Origin: Myceligenerans salitolerans
Lineage (GTDB): Bacteria > Actinomycetota > Actinomycetes > Actinomycetales > Cellulomonadaceae
DNA: 47,565 nt
Direction: 5' to 3'
Assembly (NCBI RefSeq): GCF_017349295.1
Contig: NZ_JAFMPK010000030.1
Location: 14,862-62,426, forward strand
The translations under genes were made by a program, and so were the position numbers. The notes beneath the pieces were generated by a model that was not told where the DNA came from, ran no database searches, and saw only the letters and a list, made by a program, of their open reading frames with translations. The stretch's first letter is position 1, and every line of letters begins with the position of its first letter. This document shows positions 1 through 8,612 of the stretch, piece after piece.

Positions 1-69
1 CCGACCGCTCGACAAAGGACCGACCGTGCTCGACAAAGGACCGACCGTGCCCGACAAAGGACCGACCGC
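1..69. repeat. Three tandem copies of a ~21-bp repeat
   Basis: The unit CCGACCGTGCTCGACAAAGGA occurs at 1-19 (two bases shorter), 20-40 and 41-61, and a fourth partial copy begins at 62. It lies downstream of the GH43 gene and runs into the window edge, so the array may be longer. The copies differ at one or two positions. No function is evident. It could be the end of a repeat-rich gene lying to the left, or an intergenic array. Confidence 0.75.
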
Positions 70-74
70 ATGAA

Positions 75-109
75 CCGGCCCCATGCCGGACCGGACCCGG
101 CCGGGCCGG
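75..109 (-). terminator. Possible weak terminator after the GH43 gene
   Basis: CCGGCCC (75-81) can pair with GGGCCGG (103-109) directly beyond the stop codon of the GH43 gene. The stem is only 7 bp and there is no T-run, so this is tentative. Confidence 0.25.
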
Positions 110-1591
110 CTACTCGCCCGACGGCGGCGTCAGGACCTGGCCCGAGGGGACCGGGGTACCGAAGTTCGGCGTTCCGTCGCCGTTCCAGGTGATCTTCTGG
201 ACACGGGTCTGCCGGGTGGCGCCGCAGCCGTCCTCCGCCGACGGGTTGCCGTGGTAGACGAGCCAGTCCTCCGTACCGTCGGGGCTCTTGAAGAACCCGT
301 TGTGCCCGGGCCCGTACACACCGTTCCCGCGCTGCAGCGCGGGCGTGGACTGCTTGGTCCAGGCGGACGGGTTCATCGGGTCGGAGCCCGTGAGCTCGAG
401 CAGCCCCAGCTTGTAGTCCGGCGTGTTGCACGACGACGCCGAGAACGACACGAACGTGCGCCCGTTGCGCTTGAGCACCGCCGCGCCCTCGTTGACGCGC
501 GCGCCCTGGGTCTCCCAGGAGTACGTGGGCGTGGAGATGGTGGCGGGCGATCCTGTGGTGGTCCACGGGTTGCTCATCCGGACGATGCGGTTGGTCTGGT
601 CCGCGCCGATCCACTCCGAGAAGAGCAGGTACAGGTTGCCGTCGTGCTCCAGGTAGGAGCTGTCGATGTTCCACCGGTTCGGCATCGGCGTACCCATGAA
701 CTCGTACGGCCCCATCGGGGTGTCGCCGGTGGAGCGCAGCACGCGGATCTTCTGCCCGTCGAAGTTGGTCTGCGAGTTGCCCGAGGTGTAGGTCAGGTAC
801 CAGGTGCCGCCGATCCGGTGGAACTCGGGTGCCCAGTGGCTGCAGCAGCGGTCGGCGGCGCCGGCGTCGTCCCACACCACCTGGTCCTGTGCGGTCTTCA
901 GGCCGGCGAGCGTCGGCGAACGGCGCATGATGACCGTGGAGTCCCACGTGGTGGTGGACAGGTAGTAGTAGCCGTCCCAGTACTGGATCCAGGGGTCGGC
1001 GCCGTTGCTGCGGATCGGGTTGCTCAGCCCTTCGGCACCGACGGGGATGAGTTGCCACCGCTGCGCGTCGAGGCCGTTGTCGTCGTACTGCGAGATACGG
1101 GCGCCGCGCTCGGTCGACCACTCCCACAGGTCGAGCGCCTTGCCGGAGAACCGGTTGAGGAAGGTGACGGTCCCGTCCGAGTTCTCGCGGACCTGCCACT
1201 GCTGGTTGGTGGCGTCCAGGTCCTCCCACTGGACGATCTCCGCGCCGTTGTCGGCGTCCCAGCCGTACACGTCGAGCACCATGGACGAGTGTCGCGCCTG
1301 GATGCGGTAGTAGCCGTCACCCGAGTCCAGGAACCGGAACTGCTGGTTCTGGCCGTCGAGTCGGTCCCACTGCTGGAGGCCGGCTCCGGCCTCGGTCGAG
1401 ATGTCCGTGATGTCGAGCACCATGCCCGAGACGGGTGACTGGATGATGTACCACTGCCCGGTGTCGACGGCGGCCCGTGCCGGGGTCCTGGGCACCACCA
1501 CCAGAGCGGCGGCCACCATCGCGACGGCCGTGAGCAGCACCGCGAACGAGAGTCCCGCCCGGCGGCGCACGTGTCGTACGTTCGTCGTCAT
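110..1591 (-). CDS. Secreted GH43 arabinofuranosidase-like enzyme with N-terminal ricin-type lectin domain
   Basis: The product is 493 aa. Residues 1-40 form a signal peptide (basic start, long hydrophobic core, ending near PARA). Residues about 45-185 are a ricin-type beta-trefoil (CBM13-like), with QxW-type repeats at NQQF, NQQW and AQRW. From about 190 onwards is a five-bladed GH43 fold with the expected catalytic triad: D199 in GADPW (base), D310 in NIDSS (pKa modulator) and E368 in NEGAA (acid). GH43 enzymes with this look release L-arabinose from arabinan or arabinoxylan outside the cell; the exact specificity (arabinofuranosidase, arabinanase or xylosidase) cannot be read from sequence. 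The start is the ATG at 1591, preceded by AAGGA; an upstream in-frame ATG at 1699 would hide the signal peptide. A LacI operator at 1682-1695 ties it to the araBDA genes. Confidence 0.85.
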   Translation of the reverse strand: MTTNVRHVRRRAGLSFAVLLTAVAMVAAALVVVPRTPARAAVDTGQWYIIQSPVSGMVLDITDISTEAGAGLQQWDRLDGQNQQFRFLDSGDGYYRIQARHSSMVLDVYGWDADNGAEIVQWEDLDATNQQWQVRENSDGTVTFLNRFSGKALDLWEWSTERGARISQYDDNGLDAQRWQLIPVGAEGLSNPIRSNGADPWIQYWDGYYYLSTTTWDSTVIMRRSPTLAGLKTAQDQVVWDDAGAADRCCSHWAPEFHRIGGTWYLTYTSGNSQTNFDGQKIRVLRSTGDTPMGPYEFMGTPMPNRWNIDSSYLEHDGNLYLLFSEWIGADQTNRIVRMSNPWTTTGSPATISTPTYSWETQGARVNEGAAVLKRNGRTFVSFSASSCNTPDYKLGLLELTGSDPMNPSAWTKQSTPALQRGNGVYGPGHNGFFKSPDGTEDWLVYHGNPSAEDGCGATRQTRVQKITWNGDGTPNFGTPVPSGQVLTPPSGE

Positions 1592-1608
1592 GTTCCATCC
1601 TTCACATC

Positions 1609-1638
1609 GTTGTAAGGGATTTCGCTGTCTTCTTTCAA
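1609..1638 (-). promoter_or_regulatory. Candidate sigma70-type promoter of the GH43 gene
   Basis: On the minus strand TTGAAA (1633-1638) and TACAAC (1609-1614) are separated by 18 bp. They lie just upstream of the ribosome-binding site, in an AT-richer stretch than the surroundings. Transcription would start near 1602. Confidence 0.45.
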
Positions 1639-1681
1639 CTTGCCGGCGCCCCTGTGGCCCGCCAGAACCACCGCCCTGTGG

Positions 1682-1695
1682 TGTGAGCGTTAACA
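1682..1695. promoter_or_regulatory. LacI-family operator upstream of the GH43 gene
   Basis: TGTGAGCGTTAACA has the central CG and imperfect dyad symmetry typical of LacI-family operators (symmetric core GTGTGAGC/GTTAACAC, 1681-1696). It is the same motif as at 6813-6826 and 11010-11023. It lies about 45 bp upstream of the best -35 candidate, so repression may need looping, or the true promoter may lie further upstream. Confidence 0.75.
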
Positions 1696-1784
1696 CCATC
1701 CGGACGGCGCCCCTGTCGCGCCTGCGGGCCGGAGAACCAGACGCCGCCCGGATGGGCGGCCCTCAGGCACGCGAGGATCACCGG

Positions 1785-1836
1785 CCGCCGGGCTGTCGCC
1801 GTCGTCCCGCACGAGGCGACGGCGACAGCCCGGCGG
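1785..1836 (-). terminator. Strong hairpin terminator of the arabinose transporter operon
   Basis: A perfect 20-bp stem (1785-1804 with 1817-1836) with a 12-nt loop begins three bases beyond the stop codon of the last permease gene. There is no T-run on either side, which is common for actinobacterial intrinsic terminators. It also separates the transporter unit from the GH43 transcription unit. Confidence 0.8.
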
Positions 1837-1839
1837 GTG

Positions 1840-2838
1840 TTACGTCTTGCGGAGGGAGAGCGCCCTCTGGAGCACCACGAAGACGAGCAGCAGCACCCCG
1901 ATCACGATCTTGGTCCACCACGAGCTGAGGTTGCCCTCGAACTGGATGACGGTCTGGATGGTGCCGAGGGTGAGCACGCCGAGCAGCGAGCCCAGGACGA
2001 ACCCGGTGCCGCCGGTCAGCAGCGTGCCGCCGATCACCACCGCCGCGATCGCGTCCAGCTCCATCGCCACGCCGTTCAGGGCGTAGCCGGACCGGTTGCC
2101 CATCGCGAACAGCAGGCCGCCCAGCGCGGCGCAGGTCCCGCTGACGACGTACGCCAGCACCTTCGTCCGCGAGACGGCCAGCCCCATCAGCATCGCCGAG
2201 TGCTCGCCACCCCCGACCGCGTAGACCGTGCGACCGAACCGGGTGTAATGCAGCACGACGAACCCGATCGCGACCACGGCCAGCGCGATCACCACGGCCG
2301 CCGTCGTCCGGAAGTGTCCCAGCCACGAGTCCCAGCCGGCGAGCGCCGTGAACGCCGGGTCGTCGATCGGGATGGACTCCGGCGCGATGACGAAGCAGAG
2401 CCCCCGTGCGAAGAACATCCCCGCCAGGGTCGCCACGAACGGCTGCACCCCGAACACCTGGATCATCACCCCGTGCGCCAGTCCGATCAGCGAACCGGTG
2501 AGCACGGCGACCGGGAGCACGACGGCGACCGGCCAGCCGGCCTGCAGCAACGCCGCGATGATCACCGTGGACAGCGCCAGCACGGACCCCACCGACAGGT
2601 CGATCCCGCCGGTGAGGATGACGAACGTCATGCCCACGGCCAGTGCGATCAGATGCGCGTTGTTGATGAACAGGTTCGAGTAGACGATCGGCGTGAGGAA
2701 GTTGTCGTATCGCGTGCCGCCGATCACGAGCATCAGCGCGAGGACGGCCAACGTGCCGAGGACGGGCAGGTACCGGCGGTCGATCCGGACGGCTCGCAGC
2801 AGCGGCCGGGTCGCCCTCTCGGGTGTGGTCGTGGTCAT
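1840..2838 (-). CDS. Sugar ABC transporter permease (YjfF/RbsC type)
   Basis: This 332-aa, very hydrophobic integral membrane protein belongs to the CUT2 (ribose/galactofuranose) permease family. The characteristic stretch GGIDLSVGSVLAL is near residue 80 and AAVVIGGTLLTGGTG is near residue 270. It is expected to form the membrane channel with the second permease, energised by the ATPase encoded upstream. Its ATG overlaps the stop of the preceding permease gene as ATGA, so the two are translationally coupled. Neighbouring araBDA genes, the GH43 enzyme and a shared operator suggest L-arabinose, perhaps in its furanose form, as substrate (inference). It is the last gene of the operon and is followed by a 20-bp hairpin. 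Confidence 0.9.
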   Translation of the reverse strand: MTTTTPERATRPLLRAVRIDRRYLPVLGTLAVLALMLVIGGTRYDNFLTPIVYSNLFINNAHLIALAVGMTFVILTGGIDLSVGSVLALSTVIIAALLQAGWPVAVVLPVAVLTGSLIGLAHGVMIQVFGVQPFVATLAGMFFARGLCFVIAPESIPIDDPAFTALAGWDSWLGHFRTTAAVVIALAVVAIGFVVLHYTRFGRTVYAVGGGEHSAMLMGLAVSRTKVLAYVVSGTCAALGGLLFAMGNRSGYALNGVAMELDAIAAVVIGGTLLTGGTGFVLGSLLGVLTLGTIQTVIQFEGNLSSWWTKIVIGVLLLVFVVLQRALSLRKT

Positions 2839-4007
2839 CGGGTGACCTCCCTCTCGTCGGTCGGCGCCTGGAGCGTCGCGCCCTCGTGCGCTTCCGGCCC
2901 CGCGACGGCGTCGGACGCCGGTTCCGTCCCGGCACCGGAGCCGTCACCGGACGGCGGCTCGACCGCTCCGCCGTCGTCGGCCGCCGCACCGTCCGGCCCG
3001 GCGGGACGACGGCGGAGCGCCGCCACCGCGAACCGCTCGCGCACCCGAGGCGACTGCAGGAGGGTGACCGTCACGACCACCAACGCCATGAACAGCGGCG
3101 TCACGTGCGGGGAGATGCCGAGCACCGTGACGGTGCGCTCGAGCGTGGCGATCACGAGGACCCCGGCGAACGTGCCGGACAGGTTGAACTTGCCACCGCT
3201 CAGCGCGGTTCCGCCGATCACGACGGCGAGGATCGCGTCGAGCTCGATGAAGATGCCGGCATTGTTGGCGTCGGCGGCCATCGTGTCCGCGCTGACGAGG
3301 ATCCCGGCCAGACCCGCGAGCAGGCCGGCCGCGGCGTAGACGGTCCAGGTGAGGGTGCGGGAGCGGACGCCGGCGAGACGGCTCGCCGCCGGGTTGATGC
3401 CCGTGGCCTCCAGCAGCATGCCGAGCGCGGTACGCCGGACGACCACCGCCACCACCGCGAACAGGCCGACGGCGATCCAGATCGCGGTGGGCAGCCCGAG
3501 GAAGAACCCGGAGTTGAGGCCCTTGTACGGCTCACTGGTGACCGTGGTGATGAAGCCGCCGGTGATCAGCATCGCGACACCGCGGCCGGCGGTCATGAGG
3601 ATCAGGGTCGCGATGATCGGCTGGATGCCGAGGACCGTGACCAGGAAGCCGTTCCACAGCCCGAGCAGCAGGGAGAGCCCCAGGGCGATGGCGACCGCGA
3701 CGAGTACCGTCACCGGGCTTCCCGGGTCGGGGCTCGCACTGATGTACTCCAGGGCGACGGCACCGGAGACGGCGACGACGGCCCCCACGGACAGGTCGAT
3801 CCCGCGCGTCGCGATGACCAGCGTCATGCCGAGCGCGATGAGCAGCAGCGGGGCGGCGGCGCGCAGGATGTCGACGGGCGCGCCGAACAGGTGGCCGTCG
3901 GTGACCGTCACCTGGAGGAACGACGGCTTGGCGACGGTGTTCGCCACCACGAGCACCACGAGTGCCGCCACCGGCCAGAAGAGATGATGTCTCAGAGCCT
4001 GTCTCAT
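2835..4007 (-). CDS. Sugar ABC transporter permease (YtfT/RbsC type) with long C-terminal tail
   Basis: The product is 390 aa. It is the second CUT2-family permease of this system, with the family hallmark ATRGIDLSVGAVVAV near residue 70 and AVVIGGTALSGG near residue 265. The hydrophobic part ends near residue 320. The last ~60 residues are a Pro/Gly/Ala/Glu-rich, probably disordered cytoplasmic tail that CUT2 permeases normally lack. The ATG at 4007 overlaps the ATPase stop as ATGA, and the end overlaps the next permease start in the same way. Role: half of the membrane channel for a pentose, most likely L-arabinose from context. Confidence 0.9.
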   Translation of the reverse strand: MRQALRHHLFWPVAALVVLVVANTVAKPSFLQVTVTDGHLFGAPVDILRAAAPLLLIALGMTLVIATRGIDLSVGAVVAVSGAVALEYISASPDPGSPVTVLVAVAIALGLSLLLGLWNGFLVTVLGIQPIIATLILMTAGRGVAMLITGGFITTVTSEPYKGLNSGFFLGLPTAIWIAVGLFAVVAVVVRRTALGMLLEATGINPAASRLAGVRSRTLTWTVYAAAGLLAGLAGILVSADTMAADANNAGIFIELDAILAVVIGGTALSGGKFNLSGTFAGVLVIATLERTVTVLGISPHVTPLFMALVVVTVTLLQSPRVRERFAVAALRRRPAGPDGAAADDGGAVEPPSGDGSGAGTEPASDAVAGPEAHEGATLQAPTDEREVTR

Positions 4008-5539
4008 GCCGCGTCCCCCTCGGCGACGTTCCCTCTGGCGATCAGTTCGACGACCTGGTCCGTCGTCGTCTCCTCGGCGTCGACGGTGGCGACGACCCTC
4101 CGGTCACGCAGCACCGCGATGCGGTGGCTGAGGCGCAGGACCTCCTCCAGTTCGGCCGAGATGAACACGACGGACATGCCCTCGCCGGCGAGCTCCGCGA
4201 CGAGCTTCTGGATCTCGGCCTTGGCGCCCACGTCGATGCCGCGGGTGGGCTCGTCGAGGACGAGCAGCCGAGGTGCGGTCGCCAGCCAGCGGGCCAGGAG
4301 CACCTTCTGCTGGTTCCCGCCGGACAGGTTGCGCAGGAGCGCCTCGGGGTTCGCCGGGCGGATGCCGAGCTGCTCGATGTACTTCGCGACGATCTCGTCG
4401 ACCTGGCGGCGAGGCAGCGGGCGCACCCAGCCGCGCTCGGCCTGCATGGCGAGGACGATGTTCTCGCGGACGGTCAGGCCGTCGACGATCCCCTCGCCCT
4501 TGCGGTCCTCCGACGTGTAGGCGATGCCGCGAGCCATCGCGGCGCGGGGGGTGTGCAGCCTGCGCGGTACGCCCTCGATCCGGGTGCTTCCCGAGTCGGC
4601 GCGGTCCGCACCCGTCAGGAGGCGGGCGAGCTCCGTGCGGCCGGAGCCCAGGAGACCCGCCAGGCCGACCACCTCGCCGGGGTACACGTCGAGGTCGTAC
4701 GGCTGGATGGAGCCCTTGCGGCCCAGGCCGACCGCCTGGAGCCGGGGCACCGTCCCCGCGGGGCGAGCGGTCGCCCCCTGCTTCCGCCCGACGGACTCCA
4801 GGACCTGCGCGGAGCGGCCGATCATGTGCTTGACCAGCTCACCCGCCGGCAGGTCGGAAGTGGCCCACTCGCCCACCAGACCGCCGTTGCGCAGGACGGT
4901 CATGCGGTCGGAGACCGCGTAGATCTGGTCCAGGAAGTGCGAGACGAAGAGGATCGCCACACCGTCGTCCCGCAGGCGCCGCATCACGGCGAACAGGCTC
5001 TCGACCTCGTCCGCGTCCAGGCTGGACGTGGGTTCGTCGAGGATCAGCACCTTGCAGTCGCCGACGGTGGCACGGCAGATCGCGACGAGCTGCTGCACGG
5101 CGAGAGAGTGGGAGTCGAGACTGGAGCCGGGGTCGATGTCCAGCCCCATGCGCTCCAGGTGCCGCGCCGCCTGCCTGCGCATCGACCGCCAGTGCAGCGC
5201 GCCGAGCAGGCGGGGTTCCGCGGCACCGAGCATGATGTTCTCCGCGACCGTGAGGTTCCCGCAGAGGTTGACCTCCTGGTACACGGTGCTGATGCCGTGG
5301 GCGCGGGCGTCGCCCGGCCCGGTGAACCTGCGCTCGGTACCGTCGACGGCGATGGTCCCGGAGGAGGTCTGGTAGACGCCGGTGAGCGCCTTGATGAGCG
5401 TGGACTTGCCTGCCCCGTTCTCACCCATGAGAGCGTGGATCTCGCCCGGATACAGGCGGAAGTCCACCCCTGCGAGCGCGGTGACCGGCGGGAACTCGAC
5501 CGTGATCCCGGTCAGTTCCACGACTGGTTGCGTCGTCAC
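4004..5539 (-). CDS. Sugar ABC transporter ATP-binding protein (YtfR/RbsA/AraG type, duplicated ATPase)
   Basis: This 511-aa protein has two tandem ABC ATPase domains, as expected for CUT2 sugar importers. Domain 1 has Walker A GENGAGKST (about 39-47) and Walker B LDEPTSSLDADE; its signature is degenerate. Domain 2 has the degenerate P-loop GLLGSGRTEL, an intact signature NLSGGNQQKVLLARW and LDEPTRGIDVGAK. Domain 2 probably binds but hydrolyses ATP poorly, as is usual in this family. It starts at GTG 5539 behind an AAAGGG ribosome-binding site. It is separated from the binding-protein gene by 197 bp containing strong competing hairpins, and is coupled to the first permease gene by ATGA overlap. 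Confidence 0.92.
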   Translation of the reverse strand: MTTQPVVELTGITVEFPPVTALAGVDFRLYPGEIHALMGENGAGKSTLIKALTGVYQTSSGTIAVDGTERRFTGPGDARAHGISTVYQEVNLCGNLTVAENIMLGAAEPRLLGALHWRSMRRQAARHLERMGLDIDPGSSLDSHSLAVQQLVAICRATVGDCKVLILDEPTSSLDADEVESLFAVMRRLRDDGVAILFVSHFLDQIYAVSDRMTVLRNGGLVGEWATSDLPAGELVKHMIGRSAQVLESVGRKQGATARPAGTVPRLQAVGLGRKGSIQPYDLDVYPGEVVGLAGLLGSGRTELARLLTGADRADSGSTRIEGVPRRLHTPRAAMARGIAYTSEDRKGEGIVDGLTVRENIVLAMQAERGWVRPLPRRQVDEIVAKYIEQLGIRPANPEALLRNLSGGNQQKVLLARWLATAPRLLVLDEPTRGIDVGAKAEIQKLVAELAGEGMSVVFISAELEEVLRLSHRIAVLRDRRVVATVDAEETTTDQVVELIARGNVAEGDAA

Positions 5540-5607
5540 GTTGAACCCTTTCTCGAGCGCCGTGTGATCCCGCCGGGGTCGGCACCCCGGCTTGCCGGCA
5601 TGTGGGC

Positions 5608-5662
5608 CTGCCCCGGACGCCGGGGCAGCGGCTCCCCACGGGAGGGATGCCCCGGCGTCCGG
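5608..5662 (-). other. Two mutually exclusive RNA hairpins between binding-protein and ATPase genes
   Basis: Hairpin A is a perfect 9-bp stem, 5608-5616 with 5620-5628 (loop ACG). Hairpin B is a perfect 15-bp stem, 5613-5627 with 5648-5662 (20-nt loop). They share bases 5613-5627, so only one can form at a time. They lie in the transcript between a highly expressed binding-protein gene and the downstream ATPase/permease genes, where 3' stabilising stems that set expression ratios are known in other ABC operons. A role in attenuation or RNA stability is inference. Confidence 0.65.
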
Positions 5663-5736
5663 TCCGGCCGAGGCAGCGCGCCGCAGGGGGACGCACCGCC
5701 TCGGCGGCTGGGTGGCCGGCCGGATCGACCTGTGGA

Positions 5737-6738
5737 TCAGTACTGGCGGTCCGGAAGGGCTTCCTTCGCGGCTTCCTGGTCGAAGGCCTCGTCGTGCGTG
5801 ACGATGCGCTCCTCGACGGGTTCACCGGCCACGGTCGCCTTGATGATCTCGGCCAGGTCCGGGCCGAGCAGCGGGTTGCACTCGACGATGTAGTTGAACT
5901 TGCCGTCGGCCAGGGCCTGCATGCCGTCCTTGACACCGTCGATCGTGATGATCTTGATGTCCTCGCCGGGCGTCAGGCCCGCGGCCTCGATGGCCTCCAC
6001 GGCGCCCAGGCCCATGTCGTCGTTGTGCGCGAAGACCAGGTCGATGTCGTCGTGGGCCGTCAGGAAGCCCTCCATGACCTTCTTGCCGCCGTCGCGGGTG
6101 AAGTCGCCGGTCTGGGAGTCGATGATCTCCAGGTCGCTGCCCTCGATCGCCTCCGCGAAGCCCTGCTGGCGGTCGATCGCCGGCGCCGAACCGGTGGTGC
6201 CCTGCAGCTCGACGACCTTGTAGCCCTCGCCGTCGTACTGCTCGACGGCCCACTCGCCGGACCGGGCGCCCTCCTCGACGAAGTCCGAGCCGATGAAGGT
6301 CACGTACGCGTCCTCGACGGTGGTCTCCACCGCGCGGTCGGTCAGGACCACCGGGATGTCGGCGGCCTTGGCCTCCTCGAGCACGGCGTCCCAGCCCGTC
6401 TCGACCACCGGGGAGAACGCGATGACGTCCACGCCCTGCGCGATGTAGTTGCGGATCGCGGAGATCTGGTTCTCCTGCTTCTGCTGGGCGTCGGAGAAGC
6501 TGAGCTCGAAGCCGTTCTCCTCCGTGAGCGCGTCCTTGATGGACATCGTGTTCGCGCTGCGCCAGCCGGACTCCGCGCCGACCTGCGAGAAGCCGACGCT
6601 GATCAGCTCGTCGCCGCTGTCACCGCTTCCGGTGTCGCCGCCCGAGCTCGGCGGCTCGGAGCTGCACGCGCCGAGCGCGAGCAGTGTCACCGCCGACAAC
6701 GCGGCCAGGGTGGTGCGAGCGAAGGTGTGTCGTGCCAT
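5737..6738 (-). CDS. Sugar ABC transporter substrate-binding lipoprotein (YtfQ-like)
   Basis: The product is 333 aa with a lipoprotein signal ending in the lipobox LGAC (Cys25), so it is anchored outside the cell membrane. The mature part is a type I periplasmic-binding fold that closely follows E. coli YtfQ, which binds galactofuranose: compare GFSQVGAESGWR, DAQQKQENQI, VELQGTTGSAPAIDR, SGDFTR-like QTGDFTRDGGKKVMEG, and FAHNDDM. Here the neighbourhood (GH43, araBDA, common operator) argues for L-arabinose, perhaps as the furanose. The ATG at 6738 has GAGGAGGAG in front of it; more upstream in-frame ATGs would spoil the signal peptide. It is the first gene of the transporter operon, under the operator at 6811-6828. 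Confidence 0.9.
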   Translation of the reverse strand: MARHTFARTTLAALSAVTLLALGACSSEPPSSGGDTGSGDSGDELISVGFSQVGAESGWRSANTMSIKDALTEENGFELSFSDAQQKQENQISAIRNYIAQGVDVIAFSPVVETGWDAVLEEAKAADIPVVLTDRAVETTVEDAYVTFIGSDFVEEGARSGEWAVEQYDGEGYKVVELQGTTGSAPAIDRQQGFAEAIEGSDLEIIDSQTGDFTRDGGKKVMEGFLTAHDDIDLVFAHNDDMGLGAVEAIEAAGLTPGEDIKIITIDGVKDGMQALADGKFNYIVECNPLLGPDLAEIIKATVAGEPVEERIVTHDEAFDQEAAKEALPDRQY

Positions 6739-6810
6739 GTCTCCTCCTCGAGAACCCGGTCGGCGTCGACCAGGGATGGTGCACTCGCGGGCATTTCGCC
6801 CGCCTGCACC

Positions 6811-6828
6811 CATGTTAGCGCTCACATG
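6811..6828. promoter_or_regulatory. LacI-family operator/promoter of the arabinose transporter operon
   Basis: CATGTTAGCGCTCACATG is an 18-bp near-perfect palindrome with a central CG. Read on the minus strand it is TGTGAGCGCTAACAT, in which TAACAT can serve as the -10 box for the transporter operon (5' leader of about 65 nt). A bound repressor would cover the -10. It matches the operators at 1682-1695 and 11010-11023. Confidence 0.85.
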
Positions 6829-6894
6829 GCATCGAGCGGAAGGCAGCTCCGTCACGTTCGAGTAACGACAGCACCATGACCCGCTGACAGAAAT

Positions 6895-6933
6895 GTCGGC
6901 TGGTTCCCCTCGACCCGAGGGGAACCAGCCGAC
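6895..6933 (-). terminator. Intrinsic terminator of the araBDA operon
   Basis: A perfect 18-bp stem (6895-6912 with 6916-6933) and a 3-nt loop ACC lie about 28 bases beyond the araA stop codon. On the minus strand the stem is followed by ATTTCT, a modest T-rich tail. Confidence 0.9.
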
Positions 6934-6961
6934 CGTCGGGCCGCCCGCGTCCGGCGATCCG

Positions 6962-8473
6962 TCACAGCCCCCGGGCGAACCGGTAGTACGCCTGGTTGAA
7001 CCGGACCTGGTCCGCGAACCCGCGGCGGGTCGTCGACTCGTCGATCACGAGCAGCTCCGTGTCCGTGATCGACGCGAACACCTCGAACGCCTCGATCCCG
7101 GCCGCCGTGGACATCACCGTGTGGTGCGCCCCGCCGGCCGTCAGCCACGACTCGGCCGACAGCTCGAACGACGGCCGTGGCTTCCACACGGCCCGCGCCA
7201 CCGGGAGGTGCGGCAGATCGGCGGGAGGCTTCACCGTGTCGACCACGTTCGCCGTCAGCCGGAAGCGGTCCCGCATGTCCGCGAGAGAGACGACGACGGC
7301 CCCCTCCACCGCGTCGGCGTCGAACACCATGCGGACGGGGTCCTCCCGCCCGCCGATGCCCAGCGGGTGGATCTCCACGCGCGGCTTCGCGGTCGTGAGC
7401 GACGGGCAGATCTCCAGCATGTGCGCGCCGAGGATGAGCTCCGACCCCGGGGTGAGGTCGTAGGTGTAGTCCTCCATGAGCGACGCCCCGCCGGGCAGCC
7501 CTTCACCCATGACCTTCGCCGCACGTACCAGGACGGCCGTCTTCCAGTCGCCCTCCGCACCGAAGCCGTAGCCCGCGCCCATGAGGCGCTGCACGGCCAG
7601 ACCGGGCAGCTGCCTGAGACCGCCCAGGTCCTCGAAGTTCGTGGTGAACGCCTTCGCGCCCAGACCGTCCAGGAAGGTCCGGAGGGCGATCTCCTGCCGG
7701 GCCGCGTAGCGCAGCGACTCGTGGCGCGCGCCACCGGCTCGCAGTTCCTCGGCGACGTCGTACAGGTCCTCGTACTCGGCCACGAGGGCGCCCACGGCGT
7801 CGTCGGCCACGGCGTCGACGGCCTCGACGAGGTCGTTGACGGCCCACGTGTTCACCGACACGCCGAACCGCAGCTCCGCCTCGGTCTTGTCGCCCTCGGT
7901 CACCGCCACGTTGCGCATGTTGTCGCCGAACCGCGCCAGCGTCAGCTCGCGCACGGCGGCGGCGCCGGCGGCGCCGCGCACCCAGGTCCCCACGCGCGCC
8001 GTCACACGCGGGTTCGACACGTGCCCCACCACCGTGGTGCGCGCCGCACCGATCCGGGTGGCCAGGTAGGCGTACTCCCGGTCACCGTGCGCGGCCTGGT
8101 TGAGGTTCATGAAGTCGAAGTCGATGGTGTCCCACGGCAGTTCGACGTTCGCCTGCGTGTGCAGGTGGAGCAGCGGCTTGGCCAGGGCGGACAAGCCGGT
8201 GATCCACATCTTCGCCGGGCTGAAGGTGTGCATCCAGGTGATGACACCCAGCACGCGGTCGTCGGAGTTCGCGTCCAGCATGGCGCGGCGGATCGATCCG
8301 GCGTCCTTGAGCACCGGCTTCCACACGACGCGCGCCGGCACGTCGTCCGACGCATCGAGCGCGCTCGCCACCTCCTGCGACTGCTCGGCGACCTGACGCA
8401 GGGTTTCCTCGCCGTAGAGGTCCTGGCTGCCGGTGAAGAACCAGACCTCGCGGTCGGCGTAGGGCTTCGACAT
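6962..8473 (-). CDS. araA: L-arabinose isomerase
   Basis: The product is 503 aa, the normal size for AraA. It converts L-arabinose to L-ribulose in the cytoplasm using a divalent metal. The metal ligands of the E. coli enzyme (E306, E333, H350, H450) appear here as E307 (GAEGDWK), E334 (LMEDYTY), H351 (GAHMLEI) and one of H450/H451 (GGAHHTV). The N-terminus [16 protein letters not shown] is typical. The start is ATG 8473, with AAGGAAA about 9 nt upstream. It is the third gene of araB-araD-araA, separated from araD by 139 bp that hold small hairpins (for example GGTCAC/GTGACC) but no gene, and it is followed by a strong terminator. Confidence 0.97.
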   Translation of the reverse strand: MSKPYADREVWFFTGSQDLYGEETLRQVAEQSQEVASALDASDDVPARVVWKPVLKDAGSIRRAMLDANSDDRVLGVITWMHTFSPAKMWITGLSALAKPLLHLHTQANVELPWDTIDFDFMNLNQAAHGDREYAYLATRIGAARTTVVGHVSNPRVTARVGTWVRGAAGAAAVRELTLARFGDNMRNVAVTEGDKTEAELRFGVSVNTWAVNDLVEAVDAVADDAVGALVAEYEDLYDVAEELRAGGARHESLRYAARQEIALRTFLDGLGAKAFTTNFEDLGGLRQLPGLAVQRLMGAGYGFGAEGDWKTAVLVRAAKVMGEGLPGGASLMEDYTYDLTPGSELILGAHMLEICPSLTTAKPRVEIHPLGIGGREDPVRMVFDADAVEGAVVVSLADMRDRFRLTANVVDTVKPPADLPHLPVARAVWKPRPSFELSAESWLTAGGAHHTVMSTAAGIEAFEVFASITDTELLVIDESTTRRGFADQVRFNQAYYRFARGL

Positions 8474-8612
8474 CGTGAGATTTCCTTTCGTCGTCCGACG
8501 GCGGCCGGGCACGGTCGGCCGTGGGACCGGCAAGCCTGCCGGCCGTCCACGGGCCGACCGCTCACGCAGGTGGACGGTCACTCCGTGACCGACCTCACCC
8601 GGCACCGAGCGG

